Origin: Notamacropus eugenii
Lineage: Eukaryota; Chordata; Mammalia; Diprotodontia; Macropodidae
Direction: 5' to 3'
Length of the DNA stretch: 64,000 bases
Assembly: GCF_028372415.1 (NCBI RefSeq)
Contig: NC_092875.1
Span: forward strand, 32,816,817 to 32,880,816
Made by a program: the position numbers and the translations under genes. A model generated the notes under the pieces. That model had not been told where the DNA came from, made no database searches, and was given only the letters and a program-made list of their open reading frames with translations. Of this stretch, positions 1-10,929 are shown one piece after another; the first letter of the stretch is position 1; each line of letters starts with the position of its first letter.

Positions 1-376
1 AGATCTTTCCCAGGTATTAGTTTGTCTGAGGCAATGCCCACTCAGTGATTCGTGACTAGGTATGAAATGAGTCAAAAAAAAACCAGTCTCTTTAACCTAT
101 TCAAAAAAAAATCAATCTGGGAAGGGAAGACTCTCAGAGTTTCTGGCCAAAACAAAAATAAATAGCATTTTGGAAGGAAAGAGGGTGCTGAAGGCCAGGG
201 GAGAAAGAAGGGAAAGGCAGAAGGAGGAAGCAAGAAGTCTACCTATTTCACAATTTTGCCAGAGGCTGGTCTTAAGGCAGAAGCTTTGGTTTCTATGAGC
301 TCTCTGAGTTCTTGCTCCAAATAAAGGTTACTCTCACTACCTGCCCAACTCCTCCATACCCAGGAGGATCACTTAC
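1..376. other. PLBD2 intron 4 (partial)
   Basis: This is intron sequence after exon 4 in gene orientation. It includes a purine-rich patch at 165-240. I see no exon, RNA gene or repeat that I can name. Confidence 0.6.
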
Positions 377-477
377 AGGAAGCCAAAGGGCGTGATAGTG
401 AAATTCTTAGATGGGAAAGCTATGCGTCCCTGGTAGCTGTCCTCCAGTCCCTTCAGCTGCAGGAGGGCAAGCTCCAC
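377..477 (-). CDS. PLBD2: PLBD2 coding exon 4
   Basis: The acceptor TAG (478-480) precedes GTG GAG CTT GCC, giving VELALLQLKGLEDSYQGRIA and then FPSKNFTITPFGF plus two bases of a leucine codon, ending at the donor GTAAGT (phase 2). LLQLKGLEDSY is a hallmark block of PLBD2. N-F-T is a potential N-glycosylation sequon. In the human protein as I recall it, the equivalent position is a glycine-lysine pair, so the site may be lineage-specific. This is the last coding exon in the window. Confidence 0.93.
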
Positions 478-576
478 CTACCAGAAAGACAGACAGACAG
501 ACACATGGTCAGTGGAGAGATCTGACCCAGTCTTCAGTCACACTTGGGAAATGAAATCACACAGCCTCTCTCAAAG

Positions 577-672
577 GGCAGTGTAGGGCCCCCTCTGCCC
601 ACGGCCCTACAGAGATGCTCACTCAGCCATGTCCTCCCAGTGCCAGTACTCAATGTCCCTGCCTGATGCATG
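577..672 (-). pseudogene. Decayed partial copy of PLBD2 exon 3 end plus donor-side intron
   Basis: The plus strand at about 577-672 aligns with 1480-1575, the 3' end of exon 3 and the start of intron 3. A shared 13-mer (gtgccagtactca) lies at the YWHQ codons. The flank also aligns (agggcc, ggccct, a GC-rich run, catg). The copy lies in intron 3, carries many substitutions and small indels, and has lost the clean donor context. Alignment is by eye. Confidence 0.55.
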
Positions 673-679
673 GGTCACA

Positions 680-1350
680 ATCATGGCTCTTCCACTAACT
701 TGCTAAATGACCTTAGGTCAGTCACCTTCACTCTCTAGATCTTATTCACCTCATGTACAAAAGGAAGGACTTAAACAAAATGAAGGTTTAATACAAGGCA
801 AGTATGCCTGGATCCCTTGTATAGATCCATGGGTACCCCCACAGATCATGTTAAGGACCCAGTAAGTACTTGCTGATAGTACTTAGTAACACCTAGACTA
901 AGGATAGACACACAGTAGGTATTCAGGAAACACCTAGAGATCATTCCAAGTCCTTGTATCCTCAAGAAGGTCCCTTGAACTCTCAGCTTCATTTTCTCAA
1001 AATCAGGGCAGTTAGATGCAATGGTTTCTAAGGTCCCTTCCAGGCCCAAATCTATGATCCTATCTCCTTTCATTTTACAGATGAGGAAACTGAGGCTAAA
1101 AAGCTATGGATCCTAGATGTAAGAGACCTCAGAATCCAGTGAGTTCAACTGCTTCGATTTATGGATGAGGAAGTTGAGACCTGGGGGGAAGGGAGGGTCT
1201 ATAGGTCAAGGAGAGCTGGAAGGGACCTCAGAGTCCAAGGACAGATCCTCTCATTTTGCAGATGCCCAAGGTCACACAGAGAGCTCAGTGTCACCACCAG
1301 GGTTCTAACAGATCTTCTGCATCCAAATCCAGCATTTTCTCCATGGTCCC
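680..1350. repeat. Ancient MIR/CORE-SINE-type fragments
   Basis: The stretch has typical CORE/MIR wording: a 'gctaaatgacct...gtcag' segment near 700-725, 'ttttacagatgaggaaactgaggct' pieces near 1075-1100, and 'gagctggaagggacctcagag' with 'aaggtcacacag' near 1210-1280. All are strongly diverged. No gene is seen. Confidence 0.6.
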
Positions 1351-1531
1351 TGAGGTTCCCCTGTAGACATTTGGCTTTGGGGTCTTTAAATGGATTATTG
1401 AACAGTATGGATAAGCCCATATCTGACTGTGATAAGATGGGACAATGGGTGACCAGATAGGTGTCAATGGTCCAGTTAAAGAAGGGCCCTCCCCTAGGGC
1501 CCTGCAGGAAGGCTCCTTTCTCCATGCCCAC

Positions 1532-1690
1532 CTGGTGCCAGTACTCATCGTCCTTGCTCGACGCAATCTGCTTCTGCATCCAAGCCAGGTTCAGCTCGAT
1601 GTAGTTCTTCAGTTTCTCACAGTAGGTAGTCTCATATTTGAAGGGACCACAGTAATCCACCACCGTGTTCATCCAGTGCATGTAGATGAG
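1532..1690 (-). CDS. PLBD2: PLBD2 coding exon 3
   Basis: The exon is 159 bases, exactly 53 codons, phase 0 at both ends. The acceptor is TAG (1691-1693 region) and the donor GTGGGC. It begins LIYMHWMNTVVDYCGPFKY and ends DDEYWHQ. Two cysteines ten residues apart (DYC...TYC) match a disulfide pair known in the PLBD2 structure. The run LKNYIELNLAWMQKQIA is a predicted amphipathic helix. The exon has two decayed partial relatives in the adjacent introns (577-672 and 2505-2665); this copy is the intact one. Confidence 0.95.
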
Positions 1691-1904
1691 CTATGCATGG
1701 GGAGGGGAGAGAAGTGGAAACTGGCCACGGCCAGAACCCAGGGGCTACCGGCTACCTGCCACCCCATCCCCCCAACCTCCCTGACCCTAGAAGATCAACA
1801 GCACCACTGTCTTTGTTCAGCCTCCCCTCCCATTACCAAAATCTCAAGCATGGCTCCATGGCCCTCTACTCCATCTTCCATTAAGATAAAAGGCAGACTC
1901 CTTT

Positions 1905-2328
1905 ACCTGACCTCTGAAGCCTTCCCCAATCCCCCTTAATGTCAGGGCCTTCCCTCTTCTGACCATCTCCAATCTGTACTGTCCATAGGTCTTTGTACAG
2001 TTGTCTACCCCATCAGACTGTGTGCTCAAGATCAGTGATCGTCTTTACCTTCTCTTTGCAACTGCTCAGCAGAGTGCCCAGCATACAGTAGAAGCTTAAT
2101 AAATGCTTGCTAATGTCATCATCAGAATGTGAGTTAGAGAACAGGGATTGTCTTTACCCTTTCTTTGCATCCTCAGAGGTTACCATGGTGCCCAGTACAG
2201 TAGGAGCTTAATAAACGCTTGCTGATGTGACTATCAGAATGTGAACTCTGAGGTTAGAGATGGTCTTACTTTCCTTTCAGCAGCCACAGTGCTTTGCACA
2301 CGGTAAGGGTTTAATAAATGATTTATCA
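1905..2328 (+). repeat. L2 LINE 3' end with its tail triplicated in tandem
   Basis: The start resembles an L2 3' end ('gaagccttccccaatcccc' near 1918, then a stretch like 'gtgtgctcaagatcagtgatcgtcttt'). The terminal module, ending in 'agcttaataaatgcttgctaatg', occurs three times, with the AATAAA-containing ends near 2097, 2210 and 2313 (spacing about 105-113). The copies differ from each other, so this is an old tandem duplication within PLBD2 intron 2. Confidence 0.7.
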
Positions 2329-2504
2329 ATTGTTTCATTCTTTTGATCAGCAGCTAATCCTATACCGGGGAGACCCAGGGGATGTGAGCTTTCCCCCTGG
2401 AACACGCCTCGCCACCTTTGGGGCCCCCTTCTCCCTTGGGTGTGTTCCTCCCCAGGCATCTACTTTGGGGCTGAGAAGACAGAAGAGCAGGTGACCAGAG
2501 GAAG

Positions 2505-2665
2505 TCCATGGCCCCAGTAGGCAGGACCCCTCTACACCCCAAGCTCCCTTGGTGATGCCCACCTGGTGCCAGCAATTGCCAGACACTGCTTCTGCAGCCA
2601 GGCCAGGGCAACCTCCAAGCAGCTCCTGAGTCTTTTACAGCACGTGCTCTCATACTGAAGGGACC
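2505..2665 (-). pseudogene. Decayed partial duplicate of PLBD2 exon 3
   Basis: Bases 2554-2665 align with 1523-1650 of exon 3 on the same strand. Both carry 'tgcccacctggtgccag', 'gcttctgca', 'gccagg' and 'tgaagggacc'. Read on the minus strand, the copy keeps a recognisable YE.TCCK.L...LE..LAW.QKQ pattern. It has a one-base deletion near its start and a short deletion near its end, and it lacks the first 14 or so codons (LIYMHWMNTVVDYC). It lies in intron 2 and could not be spliced in frame as it stands. Confidence 0.8.
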
Positions 2666-2729
2666 TTCCTTCTTTCTGGCTCGGATCCAGAGTTTCTGAG
2701 CCTCATCACAGGTACCTTCCTTGCCCTGT

Positions 2730-2920
2730 CTAAGCTCCTGAGGGTAGGAACTGACTTAGCATAGTGACTGATGTACAGTAATAGCTTGAAAAATATTTAT
2801 TGAGCAACCTGAGTTCAAATCCTGCCTCACTCACTAGCAGCAGTATGACCTTGGACAAGTCATTTTTGCACTGTGCCTCAGCTTCCACAGCTGTAAAATG
2901 AGGGAGTTGGACCCCTCCCG
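2730..2920 (+). repeat. L2 tail fragment followed by MIR-type SINE
   Basis: 'taagctcctgagggtaggaa' with 'aaatatttattgag' resembles an L2 terminus (2732-2805). 'gagttcaaatcctgcctcac' (tRNA-type B box) and 'ctgtaaaatgagggagttgg' follow (2810-2912). Confidence 0.6.
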
Positions 2921-3163
2921 CTTAGGAGCACACACATGAACAGTCTCCATCTCTGTCCTCTGACAATTTGCATTTCATTTAACTTTTCCTTTAGGACTCT
3001 GCTGGTCCTAAAACAGAGGTACTGGTGCCTGGGAGAAGCCTCTCTAAATTGATCCTTATATGTGGCTAAGGACAAGGATAAGGTTACAAAAGGGATCTCC
3101 TCCCCAGGGGAAAGAAGGGGATCTGTACCACCACCACCATCTGCCATTGCCCCTTCTTCTTAC

Positions 3164-3257
3164 CTCAGCAGACACAGCTGCCTCCACCACCCCAGCTGCA
3201 TACGCCTGCAGGGCATCGCTGAATTTCTCATTGGTAGCCAAATCCAAGAAGGACCAC
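3164..3257 (-). CDS. PLBD2: PLBD2 coding exon 2
   Basis: The acceptor CAG at 3258-3260 is followed by G, which completes the glycine codon split after exon 1, then WSFLDLATNEKF and the highly conserved SDALQAYAAGVVEAAVSAE. The donor is GTAAGA. The exon has 94 bases and enters at phase 2 and leaves at phase 0. The Asn-Asp-Ser sequon that I recall from the human protein at this point reads FSD here, so that glycosylation site appears to be absent. Spacing and phase match the neighbours exactly. Confidence 0.95.
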
Positions 3258-3507
3258 CTGGCATGGAGAGACAGGAATAGCTTGGGGTCAGCAAGAGGGA
3301 CTTAAGGGCCCTCTCTGAGTCACCAAGCCATCCCCAGGACCAGAAGCAAATAAGCACCTCCTGAGCCCTTCCCCAGCAAGGGAAAGTGCCACATCCTTAG
3401 CATGCCATCGTTTTCTATCTGTGCAGTGGGAGAACCACACATCAGCAACATCTTTCCATTAAAAAAGAAACTCCTGGGAGGCTGAATTGCTTATAAGTAG
3501 ATGTTCA

Positions 3508-3690
3508 ACGTTGTTGTTGCTGCTGCTTCATTCTCAAAGAGGACCATGACATCAGCAAAGTGATGTCACAACTTGCAAGTGAATAGGACTTAAGTGAGGC
3601 AGGGCTGTGCAAAGTCATCAGCCTCACTTTCTCCTCCCGAGCCATCTGGGTCTAGTGGCCAGATATAGATCAGGACGACTAGAGATGGCC
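3508..3690 (-). repeat. SINE with RTE-type tail
   Basis: This is a reverse copy of a dispersed SINE also found at 5125, 21756, 38975 and 45462. It shares 'acttgcaagtgaatt', 'ggctgtgcaaagtc', 'tctggccagatatagatcagg' and the terminal 'cattctcaaagaggacc'. The last is also the 3' end of the RTE LINE copies at 19.4 and 39.9 kb, so the SINE probably used that LINE's machinery. Confidence 0.75.
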
Positions 3691-4149
3691 CCCTCAATAC
3701 TGTATGCACATATTTAAAATCTCCTTTTAGTAAAACTGAAACTATTAAGACATAATATTTTCCTCTAGACTTTTGCAAAGTTCTTGGGAACATCTCTTAG
3801 GAAGGAGGCCTAGGACACAAGAAGGATTTTTTAAGGTGGTCCTTTAAGATAGAATAACTACAAAGCCAGGTCATACAGTAGGCACTCTAGAAATGCTTGC
3901 TAAATTTGATATCCTCCTTAAGTGACATCTGGCCCACAGTTACCCTTCTCCACAAAGAAAGGAGGAAGGCCCAAGAGTGAGGAGATTGGTCCAGAGGGCC
4001 CCCTTTGAAGCCCAGACCCTCCTCAGAGATCAATGATCCTCTTAAAATGCAATGCCCAGGCCAGAAGAGAAAACCCCAGAAGGCCTTGTGAACACTAATG
4101 CCCTCTTAAACAGCTTAAGACAGTGGAATCCAGGCTGGGCATGGCAGGC

Positions 4150-4325
4150 TATTGTACTGCACTGCTAACGTAGTTAACTTGTCCATTCAGTTGTGACCCA
4201 CTCTTCATGACCCCATGGGCCTGGCATGCCAATATCATCCATGGGGTTTTCTTAGCAAAGACTCTGGAGCAGTTTGCCATTCTCTTCTCCAGTGGCTCGA
4301 GGCAAACCAAGGTTACGTGCAGGCT
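4150..4325 (-). repeat. RTE-tail SINE fragment
   Basis: The words 'gttgtgacccactcttcatgaccccatgg', 'ggttttcttagcaaagactctgga' and 'tttgccattctcttctcca' match the reversed tail of marsupial SINEs mobilised by RTE/BovB-like LINEs (compare 28410-28645). Confidence 0.65.
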
Positions 4326-5124
4326 GCTAAAACCTCAGGGTTTTTGTTTTTTTTCATACCTCCTAGTGTCACCGTAAGCTCTACTTGGGCAGATGATTCA
4401 TTAAAACTCAAGTACAGAACTTAACATCTCTCCTTAAGAAATTTTGTCTTCATGGATTCTGGCCTATCAAGATCTTCCCAGATCCCAAATCTGTCTGCCC
4501 TGTCAGTTCTGTGTCTTCAACTAATTTGATAAACACATTCAGCCTGGTTACTGAATGAAAAAAAGTTAAAAAGCACAGGACTGCGTGCAGTTAGTCCCAC
4601 TATAACTCAGCATCTGCTTTCCCAAAAAGCAGCATACTCTACAAAACCACATAATAAAAATCACAAGGCTTATGGGGGAAACAGAGTTGGGGGCACAATA
4701 GCCAAAAACTTTGTCCTTGGCACACAGATAAAAAGATAAAAAATAAAAGCACAGCTTCACTGAGGTTAAATGGCTAAGAAATACATATATGTGCCAATAA
4801 ATAGTGGCCTGTAAAAGGTCTCAGGGCTCAGAGGCTACAGCAGAAGGGGGTCCCAATGCCAGCCCTCCCACAGCTCCTACTGCCCTAGACTATAGACAGA
4901 AAATATGGCCCATTTCCTTGAAAAAGACTTGGTGTTTGCTTGTGGAAGGGGACATAGGAGGGGCTGCAGCTTGGGAGTTACTGTAAGTTTTCTGCAATCT
5001 AGTTTCTTCTCATGGACAAAATTTACCTAGTCATTCTTTGCCTCATTTCTTACCTAGCCCTAATCACTGAATGGGCTTTGCCTCTGTCACAGTGAGAACT
5101 CAAAAAGACCTTAGCCTAAAAAGG

Positions 5125-5322
5125 CCAAGGTCTCCCACTTTCCAGTCGTCCTGACCTATATCTGGCCACTGGACTCAGATGGCTCTGGAGGAGAAAGCAA
5201 GGCTGGTAACTTTGCACAGCCCTACCTCGTTCAAATCCAATTCACTTGCAAGTCATAGTATCACCTTCCTGATGCCACAGTCCTCTTCCAGAATGAAGGA
5301 CAAACAAAAATAACAACCTAGA
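5125..5322 (+). repeat. SINE with RTE-type tail, sense
   Basis: Sense copy of the family at 3508: 'ccagtcgtcctgacctatat', 'gaatgaaggacaaacaaaa' and a short AAC-rich tail at the 3' end. Confidence 0.75.
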
Positions 5323-5469
5323 CAAAATTACACAGAAGATAACTCAAAAATCACATTACGCTTCAACTGTTCTCTAAAATACCAATAACAACTGGAACAA
5401 TTTTGCATTTTCAAAACAAGCGTGATAGCAGAAGTGAGTGTGCAGATTCTTTGAGGGTACTCTAGAGAC

Positions 5470-5722
5470 AAGCAGCTAGGCAGCACAGTGGATAGAGCAT
5501 TGCGCCTGAAGTCACGAAGACCTGAGTTCAAATTCAGCCTCCGACACTCACTACAAGTCAAGCCATTTAATTCATTTGCCTGTTTCCCCATCAGAAAAAT
5601 GAGGGTACTAACAGTACCAGCCTCCTAGGGCCGTTGTGAGGATCGAATGAGATAACCTGTGTAAAGGGCATGGCGCCTGGCACACAGTGGGTACTTAATA
5701 AATGCCTGTTGCCCATCTCCTT
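5470..5722 (+). repeat. tRNA-derived SINE with CORE/MIR-like tail
   Basis: It opens 'gcagctaggcagcacagtgg', has the B box 'gagttcaaattcagcctc', and ends 'gtgggtacttaataaatgcc'. This is a full-length-looking marsupial SINE in intron 1. Confidence 0.8.
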
Positions 5723-6094
5723 CCAACATACCATGAAGGGTCAATCTTTGAGTCTGGTCCCTCCACCAGACTGGACCACTGTCTAAGCCCATATCTCCCC
5801 ACCTCATCAACAATAACACATAAAACTCTGCTAGGTTGAGGCCCACTCTGTATATCTGCTCAGCTTGATTCACCTCAACCAACACTGACTAGAGTATGCC
5901 AAAGGTGCCAGGTCCTGGGGACATAATCCGAGAGGAGAAACAATCCCTGTCCTCAAGAAACTTACTTCAAAAACCAGAAAAGTGCATGCTTTTTGTATAC
6001 AGTTTATATAAACAATCTGCATATATAATATATAAGTAATTTGAGGAGGCAAAGAATATTCACAACCAGTGCACACAGCTGAGCCTTGAAGGAA

Positions 6095-6226
6095 ACTAAG
6101 GATTTTTTTTTTTTATTTTGAGGCAACTGGGATTAAGTGACTTGCCCCGGGTCACACAGCTAGTAATTGTCTGGAGCTGGATTTGAACTCAGATGGTGCA
6201 CTATCCACTGTGCCAAATGGCAGGCC
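6095..6226 (-). repeat. tRNA-derived SINE, 5'-part copy in reverse
   Basis: A T-rich head (reverse poly-A) leads into 'gaggcaactgggattaagtg', 'gtcacacagctagtaa' and 'gatttgaactcag'. This is a short SINE lacking the CORE tail, also seen at 20425 and 32655. Confidence 0.75.
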
Positions 6227-6569
6227 TGAAATTAAGAATACTAAGAGACACAAGTAAATGGGGTCCAGGCATAAGGTACAGCTGTACGAAGATGGGTTAG
6301 GAAATTTAGGAAACAACAAAGTAGCACTAGCTGGCACAGAGAGGGCATAAAAAGGGATAAAGAGGAAATCAAGACAGTAATGTGGCACAGCCTGTTCTTG
6401 ATAAAGCCAACCTGGGTCTCTGGGATCCCCACTGTTTTTTCTAAATACTCACAAAAAGATCTCTTTACTAAAAGGTTCTTATTTTTCGTTGTCATGCTAA
6501 CAAGTTGATGGTTTAAAGGACCTCACCTAATTCCCTTCATAAAAATGGGGCATTTGCTCATTTTCCAAG

Positions 6570-6822
6570 ACAATGTTGGATAATGGAACTGAACTTGGAG
6601 TCGGAAGAGGCCTGTGTTCAAATCCTGGCACCTCCTCCCAACACATGCCAAACGTGGAATCCTAGGAGAGCCACTGAACTTCTGCTTGCCTCAGTTTCCT
6701 CATTTACAAAATGAGATCTGTGGTAACAGCACCTGCCTCACAGGGTCATGTGAGGATCAAATGAGATACTTATAAAGTGCTTTGCACATAGTAGGTGCTA
6801 TATAAATGCCAGCTATTATTCT
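6570..6822 (+). repeat. CORE/MIR-type SINE
   Basis: 'tgtgttcaaatcctgg', 'gcctcagtttcctcattta', 'aggatcaaatgagat', 'agtaggtgctatataaatg'. The layout is typical of the MIR-like marsupial SINEs. Confidence 0.75.
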
Positions 6823-7316
6823 GCTATTTTTGATAAATTAAAGAATTCAGGCCTGCATGAAGTTCTGAAAAAAATTAGGATGTGATCTTTGAAAAGTAAA
6901 TTGAGTAAGTACCGAAAGGTCTGCTGGCCAGCCGTGCGGGTGGTATGGCACTTTAGGGTTGACTTCCATTGCTTTCCATCTGTTATCTCATTTGATCCTT
7001 ACTGAATAAGTGAGTGAGGTAGGATTTTAATTCAGCTTATCAGCTTAGGTGCTTGCCTTCTTGCTACCTCCCCAATTATCTGAAGGTTTGACCCCATTTC
7101 TTTTCAGCACTCCTTCCCCAGTCCAAAGATCATCCTTCCGGCCAGGAAAAAGCATATCTTCTCATCTCTATACCTACTCCGAGAAGTGAAGAGTCCTACC
7201 CCCTCTTTGGCCTTCCTGTTGCTTCCAAGATGGCCTTTACATTTTTTCTTTCTTTTTTTTAATGTTTGTTTTTTAACAATCTTTTTTTTAAATTTTGTGT
7301 TCCTGATTCTCTTCCT

Positions 7317-7565
7317 GGGGTAGCTAGGTGACGCTACAGGGCATAGAGCACAAGGCCTGGAGTCAGGAAGACTCATCTTCCTGCATTCAAATCCAGCCTC
7401 AGACACTTACTAGCTATGTGACCCTGGGCAAGTCACTTAATCTTGTTTGCCTCAGTTTCCTCATTTGTAAAATGAGCTGGAGAAGGAAACAGCAAACCAT
7501 TCCAGTATCTTCGCCAAGAAAAGTCCAAAAGGAGTCACAGGGAGTCAGACACAATTGAAACTTTT
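7317..7565 (+). repeat. tRNA-derived SINE with RTE-type tail
   Basis: 'ggtagctaggtgacgc', 'attcaaatccagcctcag', 'tgaccctgggcaagtcactt', 'gagctggagaaggaaac' and 'agtcagacacaattgaaac' follow the consensus of an abundant marsupial SINE whose last 80 bases resemble an RTE LINE end. Confidence 0.82.
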
Positions 7566-8410
7566 CTCAGTATTTGGGTAGTTGGAGGGATTATATACAT
7601 ATAGACAGAGGGCACAGGGTGAGTTCAATAGAAAGGGATGATATCTAAAAAAATAAAATTAAGGAGTGAGAGAGGAATATATTGGGAGGCAAATTATCTC
7701 TCATAAAAGAGGCAAGAAAAAGCTTTTCCAATGGAGGGGAAAAGGGGGGAGGTGAGAGGGGAAAGTGAACCTTACTCTCATCACATTTGGCTTAAGGAGG
7801 GAATAACATGCACACTCACTTTGGTATGAAAATCTATCTTACACTACAGGAAAGTAGGGGAGAAGAAGATAAGTGGGGTGTGGTGGATGGTGGAAGGGAG
7901 GGCAAATGGGAGGAGGGAGTAATTAGAAGTAAACACTTTTGGGGAGGAACAAAGACAAAAGAGAGAATAGAAGAAATGGGGGGCAGGATAGGATGGAGGG
8001 AAATATAGTTAGTCTTCCACAACATGACTATTATGGAAGTCTTTAGCAAAACTACACATGTAGAGCCTACATTGAATTGTTTGATGGGTGGGGAGGGAGG
8101 AAGGGAAAGAAGTTGGAACTCAAAGTTTTAGGAACAAATGTTGTGAATTGTTTTTGCATGCAACTGGGAAATAAGAAATACAGGTAATGGGAAATAGAAA
8201 TCTATTTTGCCCTACAGGAAAAGAGAAGATGGGGATAAGGGAAGGGAGGGGTGTGACAGAAGGGAGGGCAGATTGGGGGAAGAGGTAATCAAAATGCACA
8301 CTGTCTTGGGATGAGCGGAGGGGAGAGATGGGGAGAAAATTTGGAACTCAAAATCTTGTGGAAATGAATGTTGAAAACTAAAAAGAAATAAATTAAAAAA
8401 GAAAAAGAAA
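7565..8410 (+). repeat. L1 3' UTR, purine-rich
   Basis: This long G/A-rich stretch contains 'ccctacaggaaaagagaaga', 'aatttggaactcaaaatctt' and a terminal 'ataaattaaaaaa'. It matches the ends of the other L1 copies in the window (14105, 11935). An internal segment near 7840-7935 recurs near 8205-8300, so the UTR carries a subrepeat. No coding sequence. Confidence 0.75.
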
Positions 8411-8419
8411 GAAATAAAA

Positions 8420-9240
8420 TGTATGCTCCCCTAGGGCAGGCACAGTCATCTTTGTCTTTGTATTCCCAGAATCTGGGAGGTGGAATGCACTAAAATTCTT
8501 GCCTACTGAATGATCTGAGCTCCCTCTTTTCTTCCTCACAGCAATTGTTTCTGTGGCTTCAACATTCCTTTTTTTGAGAGTTTCTCACCCCTCCTGTCCT
8601 GACTTCCTCAGTAGAATTTTACTCTTAAATATGATTATGCAAATCTGGCACAATCTGAACTTCATCACCATAGGGAACTCCCAGAGGGGAAGAGAAGAAA
8701 AATCCCCACAAGTTGGAGATTCAGAATCAGATCCCAACTCCACCTCAAATGAGTCACACTTCTCCTTTCTCTGGGCTCCCGGTTTCCCTCTCTGTAAAAT
8801 GAAAGGGATTGAGCCTGATGATCTCTGAGGATCCTTTCAGGCATAAATCTAGGAGCTCCTGCCACCAACTTGAAACAACTAATAATATCCATTCACACAC
8901 ATGCACATAGGTACACAGGTGGATTTTTAATCTTTCCCATTAGAACGTGAGCTCCTCCAGTGCAGGGCGTAGCACACACTTAAGAAAATGCTTGCTTGTC
9001 TCTAGGTCATCCCTGCATGTGGCTCACTGGGACACTCCTTCACTCTGATTTCACTACTACATACTTGTGACCACTGGCAAATGACAACTTCTCTATGAGC
9101 CAGTTTATTCTGCTACCATCATCACTGTTGTCGATAAACATTTATTAAGCACCTACTGTGTACAAGTGCTATAAAATGAGGGAGTCATATTTGATGGCCT
9201 TTAAGGTCCCTTCTGGCTTTAAATTGTGACTTGGTGACCA
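8420..9240. repeat. Scattered L2 and MIR fragments
   Basis: L2-like ends occur near 8425-8515 and 8938-9000 ('agaacgtgagctcctccag'). 'aacatttattaagcacctactgtgt' lies near 9138. A MIR-like piece lies at 8700-8860. No gene. Confidence 0.55.
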
Positions 9241-9523
9241 CAGCAGGTAAGAGTTAGATCTGAATTCAAATCCACTTCAGACATGAGTTGTGACTTTGGC
9301 CCAGATATTTAACTTTTTTAAGGCTCATTTCTCCCAAGACACCCATCACTTCAACCACAGAGAGGAGTAAGGTCTCCTAACTCCCTGGTCAGTGCTATTT
9401 CCAGGCTGCTGAGAGCAGGACAAACAGCCCTGCATAGTGTTCTTCATGGGAAGGTCCTCCCTCAATGGGACAACACAAACTTCTGCTGAATCTCTGGCAT
9501 CCCCCAGGACAAATCCTCAATTA

Positions 9524-9672
9524 AGAAGCAAACATTTGTTAAATGTTTTCTCTGCATTAGGACCTGGGATAAAAAAAAGGGCAAAAACCATCTCTGCCCT
9601 CAAGTAGCTTACATTCAGATGGAGACAACATGTGTGCATCCACATACACACAGATAAACACACACACAGATA

Positions 9673-9711
<39 letters not shown>
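9524..9711 (+). repeat. Ancient dispersed repeat plus (CA)n
   Basis: 'gcaaacatttgttaaatg...tctgccctcaagtagctt' is one of the widespread mammalian fossils that recurs at 12787, 21645, 30462 and 32800. A (CA)n microsatellite occupies about 9680-9710. Confidence 0.7.
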
Positions 9712-9714
<3 letters not shown>

Positions 9715-10084
9715 AAATACAGGGCAGTTCTGGGAGTCAGGGCATTAGCAGCAAAGGGTCTTAGGAAATGAGTGGATAAAAAATCATTAGACAAAAAAAA
9801 AAGAAAGAAAAATCATTAGACTATGTGCAAGGCTTCATGTCCACAGGGCACATGAGCCAAATCTTGAAAGAAGTCAGAGATCCCAATCAGAGGGGACTGG
9901 GTCTCCTGACCATCACCAGGAAAAAGAAAGAGCTGAGTTCAAGTCTCTCCCCTTAACAAAAATCCGGCTGTGTGACTGTAACATCACGATCTCTCAGCTT
10001 CCCCAGGCAGCTTGGACTCTTAAGATGCAGCTCAGATACCAATCGGCACTGGTAAGGGGCATTTCTTCACTGGGACATTCCAGC

Positions 10085-10245
10085 TCCATTACCATTTTAT
10101 GGCAAATGAGGGTTGTTGAATCACAGACAGAAGTGATCTGCCCAAGGTCACACAGCTAGTTAGTGTTAGAGCTGGGATGGGAGCCAAGGTCTCCAGAATC
10201 GCAATGTTCTCGTAAACTCCGGACCTGCTCTGACCCAACATACCC
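10085..10245 (-). repeat. MIR-type SINE fragment
   Basis: 'gcccaaggtcacacagctagttagtgt' is the reverse-oriented MIR/CORE signature. Confidence 0.55.
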
Positions 10246-10390
10246 TGTACAAAAGATGCTTTTATACAGTGGGGGAGGAAAGGGGAGGAGGAGCCACCAG
10301 GCCTGGATTCCTGCCCTGGACACTTGATATCTTATACAAGTTACTCAACCTTGGTACTTTTATCTGGAAAATAAGGGAGTTATCCTAGGT

Positions 10391-10641
10391 CAGTATTTCT
10401 CAAATTTTTCAGTAGCAGAACCCCTTTAAACTCTTATTGAGGACTCCCAAAATAAATTAATAAATTAAAAACTGAGAACTCCCCCCACTGAGAACTTTTG
10501 CTTAGGTGGGTCATAACTATATTGATCACATTCATAATTAAAACATTCTAGCATTATTATGAAAATAGTCTTTACCTCGTGGACCCCCTAAAAGAATCTC
10601 AGGAACTCCCAGAGGTCCCCAGACCACGGTGAGAAGTCACT
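10391..10641. mobile_element. hAT-type MITE
   Basis: It begins CAGTATTTCTCA and ends in a diverged inverted counterpart (gagaagtcact). Between them are 'gaacccctttaaactctta', 'ttgaggactccc' and 'gaggtccccagacca', typical of non-autonomous hAT-Charlie-like elements. No clear 8 bp duplication could be read. Confidence 0.6.
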
Positions 10642-10929
10642 TCGAGATCTTAATCTATGATTCCTTTAATGATCAGTCTCTCTCCCATGGCCACCCTCTG
10701 GGGTGGTCTCTATCACTGACCTTCTGCTCCCAGAAGTCACCATTACACTCTCTCCTCTGTTTGAGAGCTATAAAGAAAACAGAATTGCTTAGCCCTGAGT
10801 GATTCACAACTGTTCCAGGTCTCAGTTCCACCATTTTTTAAATGGAAAAAATTATCCCTACCCTGCCTACCTCAAATAAGATGAAAATAAAATGGAGGGG
10901 TGTTTTGAAAGTTAAAGAAACATGACATA

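Noticed and set aside
1199..1681. 160-codon minus-strand frame as a single-exon gene
   Set aside because: Only the first 50 or so codons are PLBD2 exon 3; the remainder is intron read-through into a MIR fragment.
5470..5545. tRNA gene candidates (A/B box motifs in many places)
   Set aside because: The B boxes belong to tRNA-derived SINEs with CORE or RTE tails; no intact cloverleaf was found.
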